From: an uncultured Bacilli bacterium
Lineage (GTDB): Bacteria > Bacillota_I > Bacilli_A > RF39 > UBA660
Reading direction: 5' to 3'
Assembly: GCA_934130405.1 (NCBI GenBank)
Contig: CAKOXX010000003.1
Span: forward strand, 31,110 to 95,109
Length of the DNA: 64,000 nucleotides
Below are positions 49,034 through 57,548 of this stretch, in pieces. The notes below the pieces were generated by a model. The model had not been told where the DNA came from, did no database searches, and saw only the letters and a list, made by a program, of their open reading frames with translations. The translations under genes were made by a program, and so were the position numbers. Numbering within the stretch: position 1 is the stretch's first letter; each line of letters opens with the position of its first letter.

Positions 49034-50554
49034 TTACAATGATTTAGTATCAATTCTCTCAAATAGTATTGATGGAGTATTAACTGTATATTTATTATTA
49101 GTTTTAAATATTAAATCACTATCTTTTATATTTAGTTGGTGCAAAATAGAATCACTTGTTTCTGGTAAATATGGGGATAATAAAATTCCACAAACACGTA
49201 TCGATTCTAATAAATTATATAATACTGTTTCTAATCTATCTTTATCGTCATCATTTTTAGCTAAAATCCAAGGTGTTGTATCATCTATATACTTATTGCT
49301 ACTTCTTAACACTTCAAAAATTTCACTAATGGAATTTGCTACTTGCAAGTTATCCATATTATCCATAACCTTTTGATCCAAATTATTTATTTTACTAATA
49401 AATTCACTATCTAATTCATTTGTAATATTTTTGTTAGTTATATTTCCTTCAAAATATTTTAAGGCCATAGTTAATGTTCTGTTTACCAAATTTCCTAATA
49501 TATTTGCTAAGTCAGAATTATGTTTATTTATTAGTAATTCATTTGTAATATTTCCATCTTGTGCAAATGGTATTTCATGTAATAAATAATATCTTACCGT
49601 ATCTACACCAAATTTTTCTACTAATTCATCTGCATATAAAACATTGCCTTTACTTTTACTCATCTTATCATTTGCCATCAATAACCAAGGATGACCAAAT
49701 ACTTTTTCTGGTAATGGTAAATCTAAAGCCATCAATATTATTGGCCAATATATAGTATGAAATCTTAAAATATCTTTTCCTATTAGATGCAAATTTGCAG
49801 GCCAATATTTTTTGAATTTTTCACTCTGATTTTCTGTATCATACCCCAAAAATGTTATATAGTTTGTTAGAGCATCTATCCATACATAAATAACGTGTTT
49901 TGTATCAAAAGGAACTGGAATTCCCCATTTAAATGTTGTTCTTGAAACACATAAATCTTGCAAACCTGGTTTTAAAAAATTCTGAATCATCTCATTTTTT
50001 CTAGATTCTGGTTCTATAAAATGTGGATGTGTTTCAATATATTCTTCTAACTGTTTTTGATATTTACTCATTTTGAAGAAATATGCTTCTTCTTTAGATT
50101 TTTTTACTTCTCTATGACAGTCTGGACAATGACCATCTATTAATTGGCTATCTGTAAAAAAAGATTCACAAGGTAAGCAGTACCATCCCTCATATTCACC
50201 TTTATAGATATCTCCTTTATCATATAGTTTTTGAAAAATATGTTGAACAGCTTTTTCATGTTGCTCATCAGTTGTTCGTATAAACTTGTCATAACTGGTG
50301 TTCATTAAATCCCATATTCTTTTTATTTCACTTGATACTTCATCTGTAAACTCTTTTGGAGTCTTTCCCTCAGATTTTGCTTTTTCTTCTACTTTTTGGC
50401 CATGTTCATCTGTACCAGTTTGAAAATAAACATCATATCCTTTCAATCTTTTATAACGAGCAATAGCATCTGCTAAAACTATCTCATAGGTATTTCCTAT
50501 ATGTGGCTTACCTGATGTATAAGCAATTGCTGTACTAATGTAATATTTTTCCAT
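49034..50554 (-). CDS. metG: Methionyl-tRNA synthetase lacking the C-terminal tRNA-binding domain
   Basis: The 506-residue class I synthetase has the HIGH-type motif KPHIGNTYE near residue 17, a zinc knuckle (WYCLPCESFF and GHCPDCHRE), the VWIDALTNYI block, KMSKSKG near residue 300 and the helical anticodon domain (NTTMAL-like NRTLTMALKYF). It ends at the anticodon domain. Most Bacillota MetRS proteins continue with about 110 residues of EMAPII-like tRNA-binding domain; here that domain is found on LysRS instead. A leader of about 150 bases with a strong attenuator-like terminator precedes the gene. Confidence 0.95.
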   Translation of the reverse strand: MEKYYISTAIAYTSGKPHIGNTYEIVLADAIARYKRLKGYDVYFQTGTDEHGQKVEEKAKSEGKTPKEFTDEVSSEIKRIWDLMNTSYDKFIRTTDEQHEKAVQHIFQKLYDKGDIYKGEYEGWYCLPCESFFTDSQLIDGHCPDCHREVKKSKEEAYFFKMSKYQKQLEEYIETHPHFIEPESRKNEMIQNFLKPGLQDLCVSRTTFKWGIPVPFDTKHVIYVWIDALTNYITFLGYDTENQSEKFKKYWPANLHLIGKDILRFHTIYWPIILMALDLPLPEKVFGHPWLLMANDKMSKSKGNVLYADELVEKFGVDTVRYYLLHEIPFAQDGNITNELLINKHNSDLANILGNLVNRTLTMALKYFEGNITNKNITNELDSEFISKINNLDQKVMDNMDNLQVANSISEIFEVLRSSNKYIDDTTPWILAKNDDDKDRLETVLYNLLESIRVCGILLSPYLPETSDSILHQLNIKDSDLIFKTNNKYTVNTPSILFERIDTKSL

Positions 50555-50571
50555 ATTATCCCTCCCTAAAC

Positions 50572-50700
50572 AAAAAAGTTATTGCTCAAAGGATGAAAAA
50601 TTCCGCATACCATCCTTGTTTACAATAACCTGTATAACTTTCTGGATTTAACGCTCCACAACGACTACATCTATGTATTGATATAATAACTTCGGAGCTA
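50572..50700 (-). promoter_or_regulatory. metG leader with attenuator-like terminator (T-box-like)
   Basis: Read on the minus strand, a hairpin (GCTCC pairing with GGAGC, about 46 bases) comes first. AACAAGGATGGTATGCGG then follows, recalling the T-box antiterminator AAxAGGGTGGNACCGCG. The terminator is a nested stem: GTTATTG with CAATAAC (50578-50629) outside, AAGGATG with CATCCTT inside, then six T. The metG ribosome site follows at once. The mechanism is not proven: the motif is imperfect, and the upstream hairpin is too short for a standard Stem I. Confidence 0.5.
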
Positions 50701-50732
50701 ATATAGTACACAGTTTTTATTTTATAAAAAAA

Positions 50733-50773
50733 ATAACCATGAACATCTCCATTAATGTTTCCGACAGTGTTAT
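50733..50773 (-). terminator. Rho-independent terminator after spoVT
   Basis: ATAAC pairs with GTTAT at the ends and AACAT with ATGTT inside; on the minus strand a run of eight T follows. It separates spoVT from the metG leader. Confidence 0.7.
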
Positions 50774-50789
50774 TTTATCACAAATATAT

Positions 50790-51335
50790 TTATTCTTCAA
50801 GACATTTTTCTAAAAATTGGGCGATAATTTGGGAAATATGAATTTGTTCTTCACTAAATCTTTTTCCTGTGTGTATATCTATTATTAAAACTAAACCAAC
50901 GACTTCGCCGTCAGATAATATAGGGCATACTAAACAATCAAACATTTTATCTAAGGATTCATCGGAGTTAATTATATCATTATATGAAATACTGTATTTA
51001 CTAACTTTTTCATTATTGAGCAAAATATTTTCTAAGTTATTTGAAATACTTCTATCAATGAATTCTTTTTTCAAGGCGCCGCTTCCAGCAATGATGTTAT
51101 CACGATCTGCTATAAAAATATTACTTTTTATAGTACTAGCTATAGTATCGATTAAACTTTGAGATATTTCCTTTAAATCTGATGCAGAAGTAAATTTTTT
51201 TAGAATTATTTCTTCTTCATTGGTGTAAATTTCTAATGATTCGCCTTCTCTGATGCGTAATGTTTTTCTAATTTCTTTTGGCAGTACTATTCTCCCCAAA
51301 TCATCAATTCTTCTTACTACGCCTGTTGATTTCAT
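50790..51335 (-). CDS. spoVT: Stage V sporulation protein T (AbrB-type regulator with GAF domain)
   Basis: This transcription factor has about 181 residues. The start is placed at the ATG at 51333-51335, behind AAAGGAG. The N-terminal swapped-hairpin AbrB domain reads MKSTGVVRRIDDLGRIVLPK and RIREGESLEIYTNEEEIIL. From about residue 55 a GAF-like sensor domain follows (SIFIADRDNIIAGSG, then CPILSDGEVVGLVLIIDIHT). This pairing identifies SpoVT rather than AbrB. SpoVT modulates sigma-G genes in the forespore. In B. subtilis it follows mfd, and so it does here, with one unknown gene between them. Confidence 0.92.
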   Translation of the reverse strand: MKSTGVVRRIDDLGRIVLPKEIRKTLRIREGESLEIYTNEEEIILKKFTSASDLKEISQSLIDTIASTIKSNIFIADRDNIIAGSGALKKEFIDRSISNNLENILLNNEKVSKYSISYNDIINSDESLDKMFDCLVCPILSDGEVVGLVLIIDIHTGKRFSEEQIHISQIIAQFLEKCLEE

Positions 51336-51461
51336 AAAATGCTCCTTTCTTTCTAGCAATATCTTTCCCAAGTTTATTTATTTTATACCATTAAAAAACC
51401 TTTATATTATTATTATATACAGGTGCTATTGCTTTTTTGTGTGGTAATTATTTCCAAAAAA

Positions 51462-51491
51462 ACTCACATCTCTAATCAAAGAGATGCGAGT
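51462..51491 (-). terminator. Strong terminator inside the end of the 51472 gene
   Basis: ACTCACATCTCT (51462-51473) and AGAGATGCGAGT (51480-51491) form a 12-pair stem with one mismatch; runs of seven A and seven T flank it on both strands. It could stop transcription in either direction. Confidence 0.88.
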
Positions 51492-52104
51492 TTTTTTGGG
51501 TAAAAATAAGGCGTTCAGTTTGCTCATTTATTCCATTTATAAGTGTTGTATTTTTCACAATAATTTTCATATCTATAGTTTCCATTAAATCTTTTGGATA
51601 TGTAATTTTAAGATATTTTGTTATGTATTTTAGTAATCTATCTGGTATTTTATCTGACTGATAAAAATCAGAAATATGTTCAGTTAAAAAGTTCATATTT
51701 TCTATTAATTCCAGTTTTATTTCCTTCTTTAAATCTTTATCTAATATTGATAAATCTTTTCTAAATAGTTTAAGTGTTCCATCCTTACTTTTTTTAGATA
51801 ATGACTTTATATGTTTTTTTAGGTATTTTTTTCTAAGGTTTTCTAAGGTTTTAACTTTTTTTTGCATCGAAAATCTATATCTTTCAACATAGTTATCTAC
51901 TGCTTGCGTATTTAATATTAGTTTATAGTCTTTACCTAAGGAAAGTAATTTTTGTTTTATTACATCCATAGCTTCTAAAGGTGGTCTCATAAAAAGAGGT
52001 AATAAATCATCATTTATCAATGAATAAGTATTATTGTTTATTAATTCTTCTAATGAATTTAAATATATTTTTAAATGTTGATTAAATAACTCTTCTTGTT
52101 TCAT
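51472..52104 (-). CDS. Unknown basic helical protein between mfd and spoVT
   Basis: The 210-residue protein is not recognised. It is rich in Lys and Leu and predicted to be mostly helical, for example KTLENLRKKYLKKHIKSLSK and DLKKEIKLELIENMNFLTEH. It has no membrane or signal sequence. The composition suggests a nucleic-acid-binding or peptide-binding helical bundle. It lies directly after mfd with a gap of 51 bases, in the place where B. subtilis has a small gene set, and ends in a very strong terminator that overlaps its last codons. PrsA/SurA similarity was considered but is not evident. Confidence 0.5.
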   Translation of the reverse strand: MKQEELFNQHLKIYLNSLEELINNNTYSLINDDLLPLFMRPPLEAMDVIKQKLLSLGKDYKLILNTQAVDNYVERYRFSMQKKVKTLENLRKKYLKKHIKSLSKKSKDGTLKLFRKDLSILDKDLKKEIKLELIENMNFLTEHISDFYQSDKIPDRLLKYITKYLKITYPKDLMETIDMKIIVKNTTLINGINEQTERLIFTQKNSHLFD

Positions 52105-52155
52105 AATCTTTCCTTACCTTTATCATCTTAAGGATAACAGTACTTTAATAATAAG

Positions 52156-55100
52156 TCAAGATGTAATTAATGTTGATAATAATTCTGTCAGGTAGAAGAT
52201 AGGGTGTTTTTCAAGTTTGATTGTGTCTAATACTATTGTTACATTATCACTAGTTGATTTAAATCTAAACATCGGACTGATATTAAAAGCTGTCTTAAAT
52301 AAACTTTCTCCATCTTTTATTTTTTTTGCTGAAATAGTTATTTCTATTGTATTCTTTGTTTGGTAAACTTTTTTAATGTCTAACTTTTTGACTAATTTTT
52401 CAAACCATTCTTCATACATATAAACTATTATATCTTCGTCAATTTTTCCAAAACGATCTTCTAATTCCTGCATAGTGGCTAAAAGTTTTTCTTTACTGTC
52501 TATGCGATTGATAATTCTATGAATTTCTATTTTCAACTCTTCTTCTTTTACGTAGGAATCAGATATATGTGTTGAAACAGAAATTAATGGTGTTTGTGAA
52601 GTTTCTTCTTCTAAGATTTCCTCACCTTTTAACTTCTTTGTTTCTTCTTCTAACATTTTTAAGTATAAGTCAATACCTACACTATCAATAAAACCGGCTT
52701 GTTCACTACCTAATATATCCCCAGCTCCTCTTATTGACAAATCTCTAGTTGCTATGGCAAAACCGCTTCCTAATGAAGTAAAGTCTTTGATCACTTTCAA
52801 TCGTTTAGTAGCAGTTGATGATAATATCTTTCCTTCTTGATACATTAAGTAACAGTAAGCAATTTTATTACTTCTCCCTACTCTTCCTCTAATTTGATAT
52901 AACTGACTTAGTCCAAAATGATCTGCATCTAATATAATTAAAGTATTTACATTTGGCATATCTATACCTGTTTCAATAATCGTAGTACATACTAACACAT
53001 CAGCCTCATGTTTTATAAATTTCATCATTTTATCTTCTATTTCATTTTTATCCATTTGTCCATGAGCAGATAGAACTCTTGCATCTTTCACTAAACTACC
53101 AATTTCATCTACTTTTTCATTTATATCTTTAACATGATTATATAGTATAAATACCTGTCCAGAACGAGCTAACTCTTTATTTATTGCCTCTTTAATTAAT
53201 GTTTTATTAGTAGGAAGCACATAAGTTTGAACCGGATATCTATTAACTGGTGGTGTTTCAATTAATGACATACTTCTCAAACCTGTTATTGATAATTGAA
53301 GAGTTCTCGGAATTGGAGTGGCAGTTAGTGTAAGCACGTCAATATTACTTTTATACATTTTAAGCTTTTCTTTTTGCTTAACCCCAAATCTTTGTTCTTC
53401 ATCAACAACTAATAATCCTAAATCTTTAGGCTTAATATCATCACTCAAAAGTCTATGTGTTCCAATAACTAAGTCGATTGTTCCATCCTTTAAAGAATTT
53501 ATTATTCTTGTTGTTTCTTTTGAAGAAGTAAATCTATTTAGTAAGCCTATTTTTATAGGAAATGAGGAAAATCTTTCTAAGGCCGTTTCATAATGTTGAT
53601 TTGAAAGAATAGTAGTTGGACAAAGAAACAAAACTTGTTTTTGGCTTAAAATTGCTTTAAATATTGCTCTAAATGCAACTTCTGTTTTACCAAAACCAAC
53701 ATCTCCTATTAATAATCTATCCATCGGATGTGGAGCTTCCATATCATTCTTAATTTGACTTGTGGCAGTCAATTGATCTTTTGTTGGTTGATAACTAAAA
53801 CTATCCTCAAATTGTTTTTGTAGCTCATCATCTGCTAAAAAAGCAAATCCTTTTTGACTTTCTCGTTCTGATTGAATTCTTAATAAATCAAGAGCCATAT
53901 CATGAACTTTTGTCTTTACTCTATTTTTAACTTTTTGCCATTGGCTACCACCTAACTTATATATTTTAGGTACTACACCTTCTTTAGATGAATACTTAAG
54001 TAATAAATCAATTTTTTCTACTGGTATATATAATTTATCTTTATCTTGGTATAGTACCTCAACATAATCTTTTAATTGATTCCCTTGTTTTAATGTTTTT
54101 AAACCATTATATATTCCTATACCACAACTTTGATGAACAACATAATCACCAATTTCTAGCTTATTAATATCTGTTATTTTTGTTCCGTATTTAAAGTTTG
54201 TCTTGTATTTTTTGACTAAAGTTCTATTATGAAATAATTCATTTGCTGTCAAAAAAATATAGTCCTTATATATAAATCCACTTTCCATATCTAACGAAAT
54301 ATAGTTTATACGTGATGATACAATATTTTCTAAAGTAGTAGATATAGATGGTAATTTTATTTTATTTCTTAAATTTTTTTGTTGATATTCTTTAATAGAA
54401 ATTATTATTGTTTTTCCATTTGCCAATTCATCTTTTAAATATTTTTCTATTGCCTCTATATTCTCATAAAATTGTGGCGGATTTTTTGTATTAAATGATA
54501 TTATTTTTTTATCAAATTCAATAGCACTATCTAGTGAAAAATACAATATTGAGTTTTTAAGATATTTTTCTTCATACGGAAAAAAGTACCTTTTTGGTTT
54601 TATTGATTGTTCTTTTATGTAATCTAAAACTTCATTTTTTGTAGTTTCATATACATTTTTGATTGTATGAATATCTTTATAAATAACAATTGGTTGTTTT
54701 AAATAATCTTGAATTGAACTTACTTCTATATACTCCTCTAAAGTTTTTGAAGTTTTTTCTTCTTCTATTAATTCATTAATTAAAAATTCCGTACATGGAT
54801 AAATTGTTATTTGCTTTTTGTGTTCAAGTGATCGTTGACTATTCTCATCAAAAGTTCTTATTGATTCTATACTATCACCAAAAAATTCTATTCTTATTGG
54901 ATGTATTTCTCCTAATGGAAATATATCTACTATAAATCCGCGAACTCCAATCTCTCCAGTTTTTGTTACTATAGTTTCTCTCTTATATCCCAATAATAAG
55001 AGTTTATTAATTAAATCATCTCTGGATATTTCCATATTAACCGTTAAACTTAATATTTTTGAATCATAATTCTCTTTTGTTGGTAAAAAATGTAAATACC

Positions 55101-55428
55101 CCATCAAATGTGTAATTATAATTAGTGGCTTGCCTAAACTGATTTCTTTTAAAGTTTCCAATCTAGTAATAAGTAAATCAGGAGAAACAGCAATTGCCTC
55201 ACTTGTTAAAAAATCATCCATTGGAAACAAGTAGGCATTCTCCGTGTATAAGCCTATTTTCTGAAATAATTTATTTGCTTCTAATAAAGTTGGAGTTACT
55301 AATAATATATTTTTATTTTCTTGCCTTAACATTTTCCATACATACATTGCAAAAAGTTCTTCAGATATGTTGTCTAAAGAAATAGGTTCAATTTTTATCG
55401 GTTGTAATATATTATCTATAAAGTTCAT
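52156..55428 (-). CDS. mfd: Transcription-repair coupling factor Mfd
   Basis: The 1,090-residue translocase removes RNA polymerase stalled at DNA lesions and recruits UvrA. The domains in order are a UvrB-like N-terminal part (about 1-330), the RNA polymerase interaction domain (GDYVVHQSCGIGIYNGLKT, near 430-500), then a RecG-type helicase. The helicase has LIGDVGFGKTEVAFRAIFKA (Walker A), VVDEEQRFGVKQK (DEEQ box), LTATPIPRTLQLS, IETGIDMPNVNTLIILDA and QLYQIRGRVGRS, and the C-terminal D7 domain follows. It is slightly shorter than the B. subtilis protein (1,177). It is flanked by pth and spoVT as in B. subtilis. Confidence 0.96.
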   Translation of the reverse strand: MNFIDNILQPIKIEPISLDNISEELFAMYVWKMLRQENKNILLVTPTLLEANKLFQKIGLYTENAYLFPMDDFLTSEAIAVSPDLLITRLETLKEISLGKPLIIITHLMGYLHFLPTKENYDSKILSLTVNMEISRDDLINKLLLLGYKRETIVTKTGEIGVRGFIVDIFPLGEIHPIRIEFFGDSIESIRTFDENSQRSLEHKKQITIYPCTEFLINELIEEEKTSKTLEEYIEVSSIQDYLKQPIVIYKDIHTIKNVYETTKNEVLDYIKEQSIKPKRYFFPYEEKYLKNSILYFSLDSAIEFDKKIISFNTKNPPQFYENIEAIEKYLKDELANGKTIIISIKEYQQKNLRNKIKLPSISTTLENIVSSRINYISLDMESGFIYKDYIFLTANELFHNRTLVKKYKTNFKYGTKITDINKLEIGDYVVHQSCGIGIYNGLKTLKQGNQLKDYVEVLYQDKDKLYIPVEKIDLLLKYSSKEGVVPKIYKLGGSQWQKVKNRVKTKVHDMALDLLRIQSERESQKGFAFLADDELQKQFEDSFSYQPTKDQLTATSQIKNDMEAPHPMDRLLIGDVGFGKTEVAFRAIFKAILSQKQVLFLCPTTILSNQHYETALERFSSFPIKIGLLNRFTSSKETTRIINSLKDGTIDLVIGTHRLLSDDIKPKDLGLLVVDEEQRFGVKQKEKLKMYKSNIDVLTLTATPIPRTLQLSITGLRSMSLIETPPVNRYPVQTYVLPTNKTLIKEAINKELARSGQVFILYNHVKDINEKVDEIGSLVKDARVLSAHGQMDKNEIEDKMMKFIKHEADVLVCTTIIETGIDMPNVNTLIILDADHFGLSQLYQIRGRVGRSNKIAYCYLMYQEGKILSSTATKRLKVIKDFTSLGSGFAIATRDLSIRGAGDILGSEQAGFIDSVGIDLYLKMLEEETKKLKGEEILEEETSQTPLISVSTHISDSYVKEEELKIEIHRIINRIDSKEKLLATMQELEDRFGKIDEDIIVYMYEEWFEKLVKKLDIKKVYQTKNTIEITISAKKIKDGESLFKTAFNISPMFRFKSTSDNVTIVLDTIKLEKHPIFYLTELLSTLITS

Positions 55429-55434
55429 AAATTC

Positions 55435-56001
55435 CTACTTTCTGTGATTGTATTTATTCATAACTATATCAAAACTTTTATTAGCATAATCATCTATTAT
55501 ATTATCAACTACTGGCTCCAATTCTATTAATTTTTTTTCTTCTTCCGGACTAAACTTTGAAAGTACAAATGATATTTGGTCCATCGTATTTCTAATATCA
55601 GAATTTATTCCTATTCTTAATCGATTGTACTTGTTAGTTTTTAAACACTCTTCTATATTTTTTAATCCATTATGTCCACCACTACTTCCTTGACTACGCA
55701 ATCTATAAGTTCCAATTGGAAGCGCTAAGTCATCACTAATAACTAATATTTCTTCTGGTTTTATTTTATAGTATTTTGAAAAAAGAACAACTGATTCTCC
55801 AGAAAGATTCATATAAGTTTGAGGTTTTAAAAATATCACTTTTTCACCATTTATTATTTTTTCGCAATACAACCCCTTAAATTTATTTTTCCAGATAATA
55901 TCTTGATTTGAAAAATAGTTATCTATAAAAATAAAACCTATATTGTGTCTTGTATTCTTATATTCATTTCCATAATTTCCCAATCCTACTACTAATTTCA
56001 T
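55435..56001 (-). CDS. pth: Peptidyl-tRNA hydrolase
   Basis: The 188-residue enzyme frees peptides from dropped-off peptidyl-tRNA. The start MKLVVGLGNYGNEYKNTRHN contains the conserved G-L-G-N, the N-T-R-H with the catalytic His (about 19), and IGF. The following signatures are present: FLKPQTYMNLSGESV, ISDDLALPIGTYRLRSQGSS with the catalytic Asp (about 92), and GGHNGLKNIE. It lies six bases from the mfd start, and is probably co-transcribed with it, as in B. subtilis (pth-fin-mfd, here without fin). Confidence 0.95.
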   Translation of the reverse strand: MKLVVGLGNYGNEYKNTRHNIGFIFIDNYFSNQDIIWKNKFKGLYCEKIINGEKVIFLKPQTYMNLSGESVVLFSKYYKIKPEEILVISDDLALPIGTYRLRSQGSSGGHNGLKNIEECLKTNKYNRLRIGINSDIRNTMDQISFVLSKFSPEEEKKLIELEPVVDNIIDDYANKSFDIVMNKYNHRK

Positions 56002-56021
56002 TCTTAACCTCTTTCCAAAAT

Positions 56022-56037
56022 TATTTCCCGGAAAATA
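56022..56037. promoter_or_regulatory. Solitary Noc-binding-site-like palindrome
   Basis: TATTTCCCGGAAAATA matches the Noc-binding 16-mer TATTTCCCGGGAAATA at 15 of 16 positions. It lies in the 38-base gap between rsmI and pth, and contains one of very few GC runs in a non-coding part of this window. Confidence 0.55.
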
Positions 56038-56038
56038 A

Positions 56039-56854
56039 TTATTTATTTTGATGATATTCTTTATAAATAATAGATTTGGCTAATCCACGTTCCTTTGCTA
56101 CTTTTTTCATTGCATCATTTAATGTTATATCGTCTTGTAAATATAAATTAATATGTTCTTCTATTGATAAGTTTTGATAATTTTGTTTAATTCCTTCTAC
56201 TACTAAAACTATTTCACCCTTTATCTCAAATTCATTACTTAAATATTTATTTATGTCTGTTCTTATAACTTCTTCATACTTTTTAGTTAATTCTCTAACA
56301 ATTGCTATTTTTCTATTTCCAAATATTTCCAGCATATTTTTTAAAGTATAACTTAATCTTTTTGGTGATTCATAAAATATCATCGTAAATGTATAATTTT
56401 TCAATGTATCTAATTCTTTTAATTGTTTACTTTTTTTAGAATTTAAAAAACCATAAAATAAAAATGGTTGGGGAGCTAAAGCCGATAATGTTAATGCTGG
56501 AACAAAAGCAGTTGCTCCAGGCAAACTTACAATATTATAATTCTCTTTTGCTACATGCGCAACTATTTTGTAACCTGGATCACTAATAATTGGTGTACCT
56601 TGATCTGTTACTAATCCCACATTCAAACCTTCATCCAAATACTCAATAACTTTAACACACATTTGTTCTTCGTTATGGTCATGACAACTTACTAACCTTT
56701 TTTTGATATTAAAATTACTTAATAATTTACCAGTTTCTCTTGTATCTTCACACAAAAGAACATCTACAAGCTCTAAAATTTTTAATGACCTTATTGTTAT
56801 ATCATCGTAGTTACCAATTGGAGTTGGTATCAAGTATAATTTGTTACTTTTCAT
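56039..56854 (-). CDS. rsmI: 16S rRNA (cytidine1402-2'-O)-methyltransferase RsmI
   Basis: This is a tetrapyrrole-methylase-fold enzyme of about 271 residues. The start is taken at the ATG at 56852-56854, with GTGAGG upstream; the frame opens four codons earlier at GTG. It has NKLYLIPTPIGNYDDITIRS, the LLCEDTRETGKLL stretch, LVTDQGTPIISDPGYKI, SLPGATAFVPALTLSAL and FYGFLNSKKSKQLKELD, all RsmI signatures. It methylates the ribose of C1402 in the 16S decoding centre. Its end shares the gap with pth, where a Noc-site-like palindrome occurs. It overlaps trmN6 by about ten bases. Confidence 0.93.
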   Translation of the reverse strand: MKSNKLYLIPTPIGNYDDITIRSLKILELVDVLLCEDTRETGKLLSNFNIKKRLVSCHDHNEEQMCVKVIEYLDEGLNVGLVTDQGTPIISDPGYKIVAHVAKENYNIVSLPGATAFVPALTLSALAPQPFLFYGFLNSKKSKQLKELDTLKNYTFTMIFYESPKRLSYTLKNMLEIFGNRKIAIVRELTKKYEEVIRTDINKYLSNEFEIKGEIVLVVEGIKQNYQNLSIEEHINLYLQDDITLNDAMKKVAKERGLAKSIIYKEYHQNK

Positions 56855-57548
56855 TTTTTTCCTCACTTTCTAAAAAAATAGGTGATTCTATTTTTAAACC
56901 TGATTTTCCATAATATGTTGCATCTACCAAAAATAATGACGATAATGAGCTTTTATTATAATAAATAAATTTAATTCTTTTAGGTTCTAAATTATATTTC
57001 TTTAATGTTGCTAATATTTCAACAAACCGTTCTGTCCTTTGTATAAAATAAAAATGACCATTTTGCTTCATTATTTTACTTGCGTATAAAGAAATTTCAT
57101 CAAAATTTATTTCAACTTCATGGCGAGAAATTGCTTTTGAAATTGAAATACTCATTTTTCTATTTTCATTTATTTTGAAATAAGGAGGATTAGCAACTAC
57201 TATATCAATACTATTTGGAGAAAAATATTTCTGACAATTTTGAAACTTATCTTCTATAATTTCTATTTGATTATTTAAGTTATTATCTTGAATATTTAAT
57301 TTGGCAATTTGTACCAATTTTTTTTGAATTTCTATTCCATAAATTTTATTATTTGTTTTTGTACTCAATAGTAAAGGAATTGATCCTTGGCCAGTTCCTA
57401 CATCAAGAATAATTTTATTTTTATTATGTGACAAATCAATAAAATCAGTTAATAAAACAGTATCACTTGTTAACAAAAATGAATCAGATAATTGAGTATA
57501 AATTATTTTATTTTTATTATGTTCAATTATTTGTATTTCAGTTTTCAT
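56844..57548 (-). CDS. trmN6: tRNA1(Val) (adenine37-N6)-methyltransferase, TrmN6/YabB type
   Basis: This class I methyltransferase has about 234 residues. The SAM motif is ILDVGTGQGSIPLLLSTKTN, with motif II YGIEIQKKLVQIA, and the catalytic N-P-P-Y is in IVVANPPYFKINENRK. Family members methylate A37 in tRNA-Val, adjacent to the anticodon. The start is uncertain: an ATG at 57546-57548, or an upstream TTG at 57558-57560; neither has a strong ribosome site, and translation may depend on coupling to ricT, whose end overlaps it. It precedes rsmI by overlap, as yabB precedes yabC in B. subtilis. Confidence 0.88.
   Translation of the reverse strand: MKTEIQIIEHNKNKIIYTQLSDSFLLTSDTVLLTDFIDLSHNKNKIILDVGTGQGSIPLLLSTKTNNKIYGIEIQKKLVQIAKLNIQDNNLNNQIEIIEDKFQNCQKYFSPNSIDIVVANPPYFKINENRKMSISISKAISRHEVEINFDEISLYASKIMKQNGHFYFIQRTERFVEILATLKKYNLEPKRIKFIYYNKSSLSSLFLVDATYYGKSGLKIESPIFLESEEKNEK

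Noticed and set aside
50585..50776. Small zinc-ribbon gene between spoVT and metG
   Set aside because: The frame has no ATG and no usable ribosome site, and it ends inside the metG terminator; the fourth Cys is missing. Kept only as an alternative in the findings.
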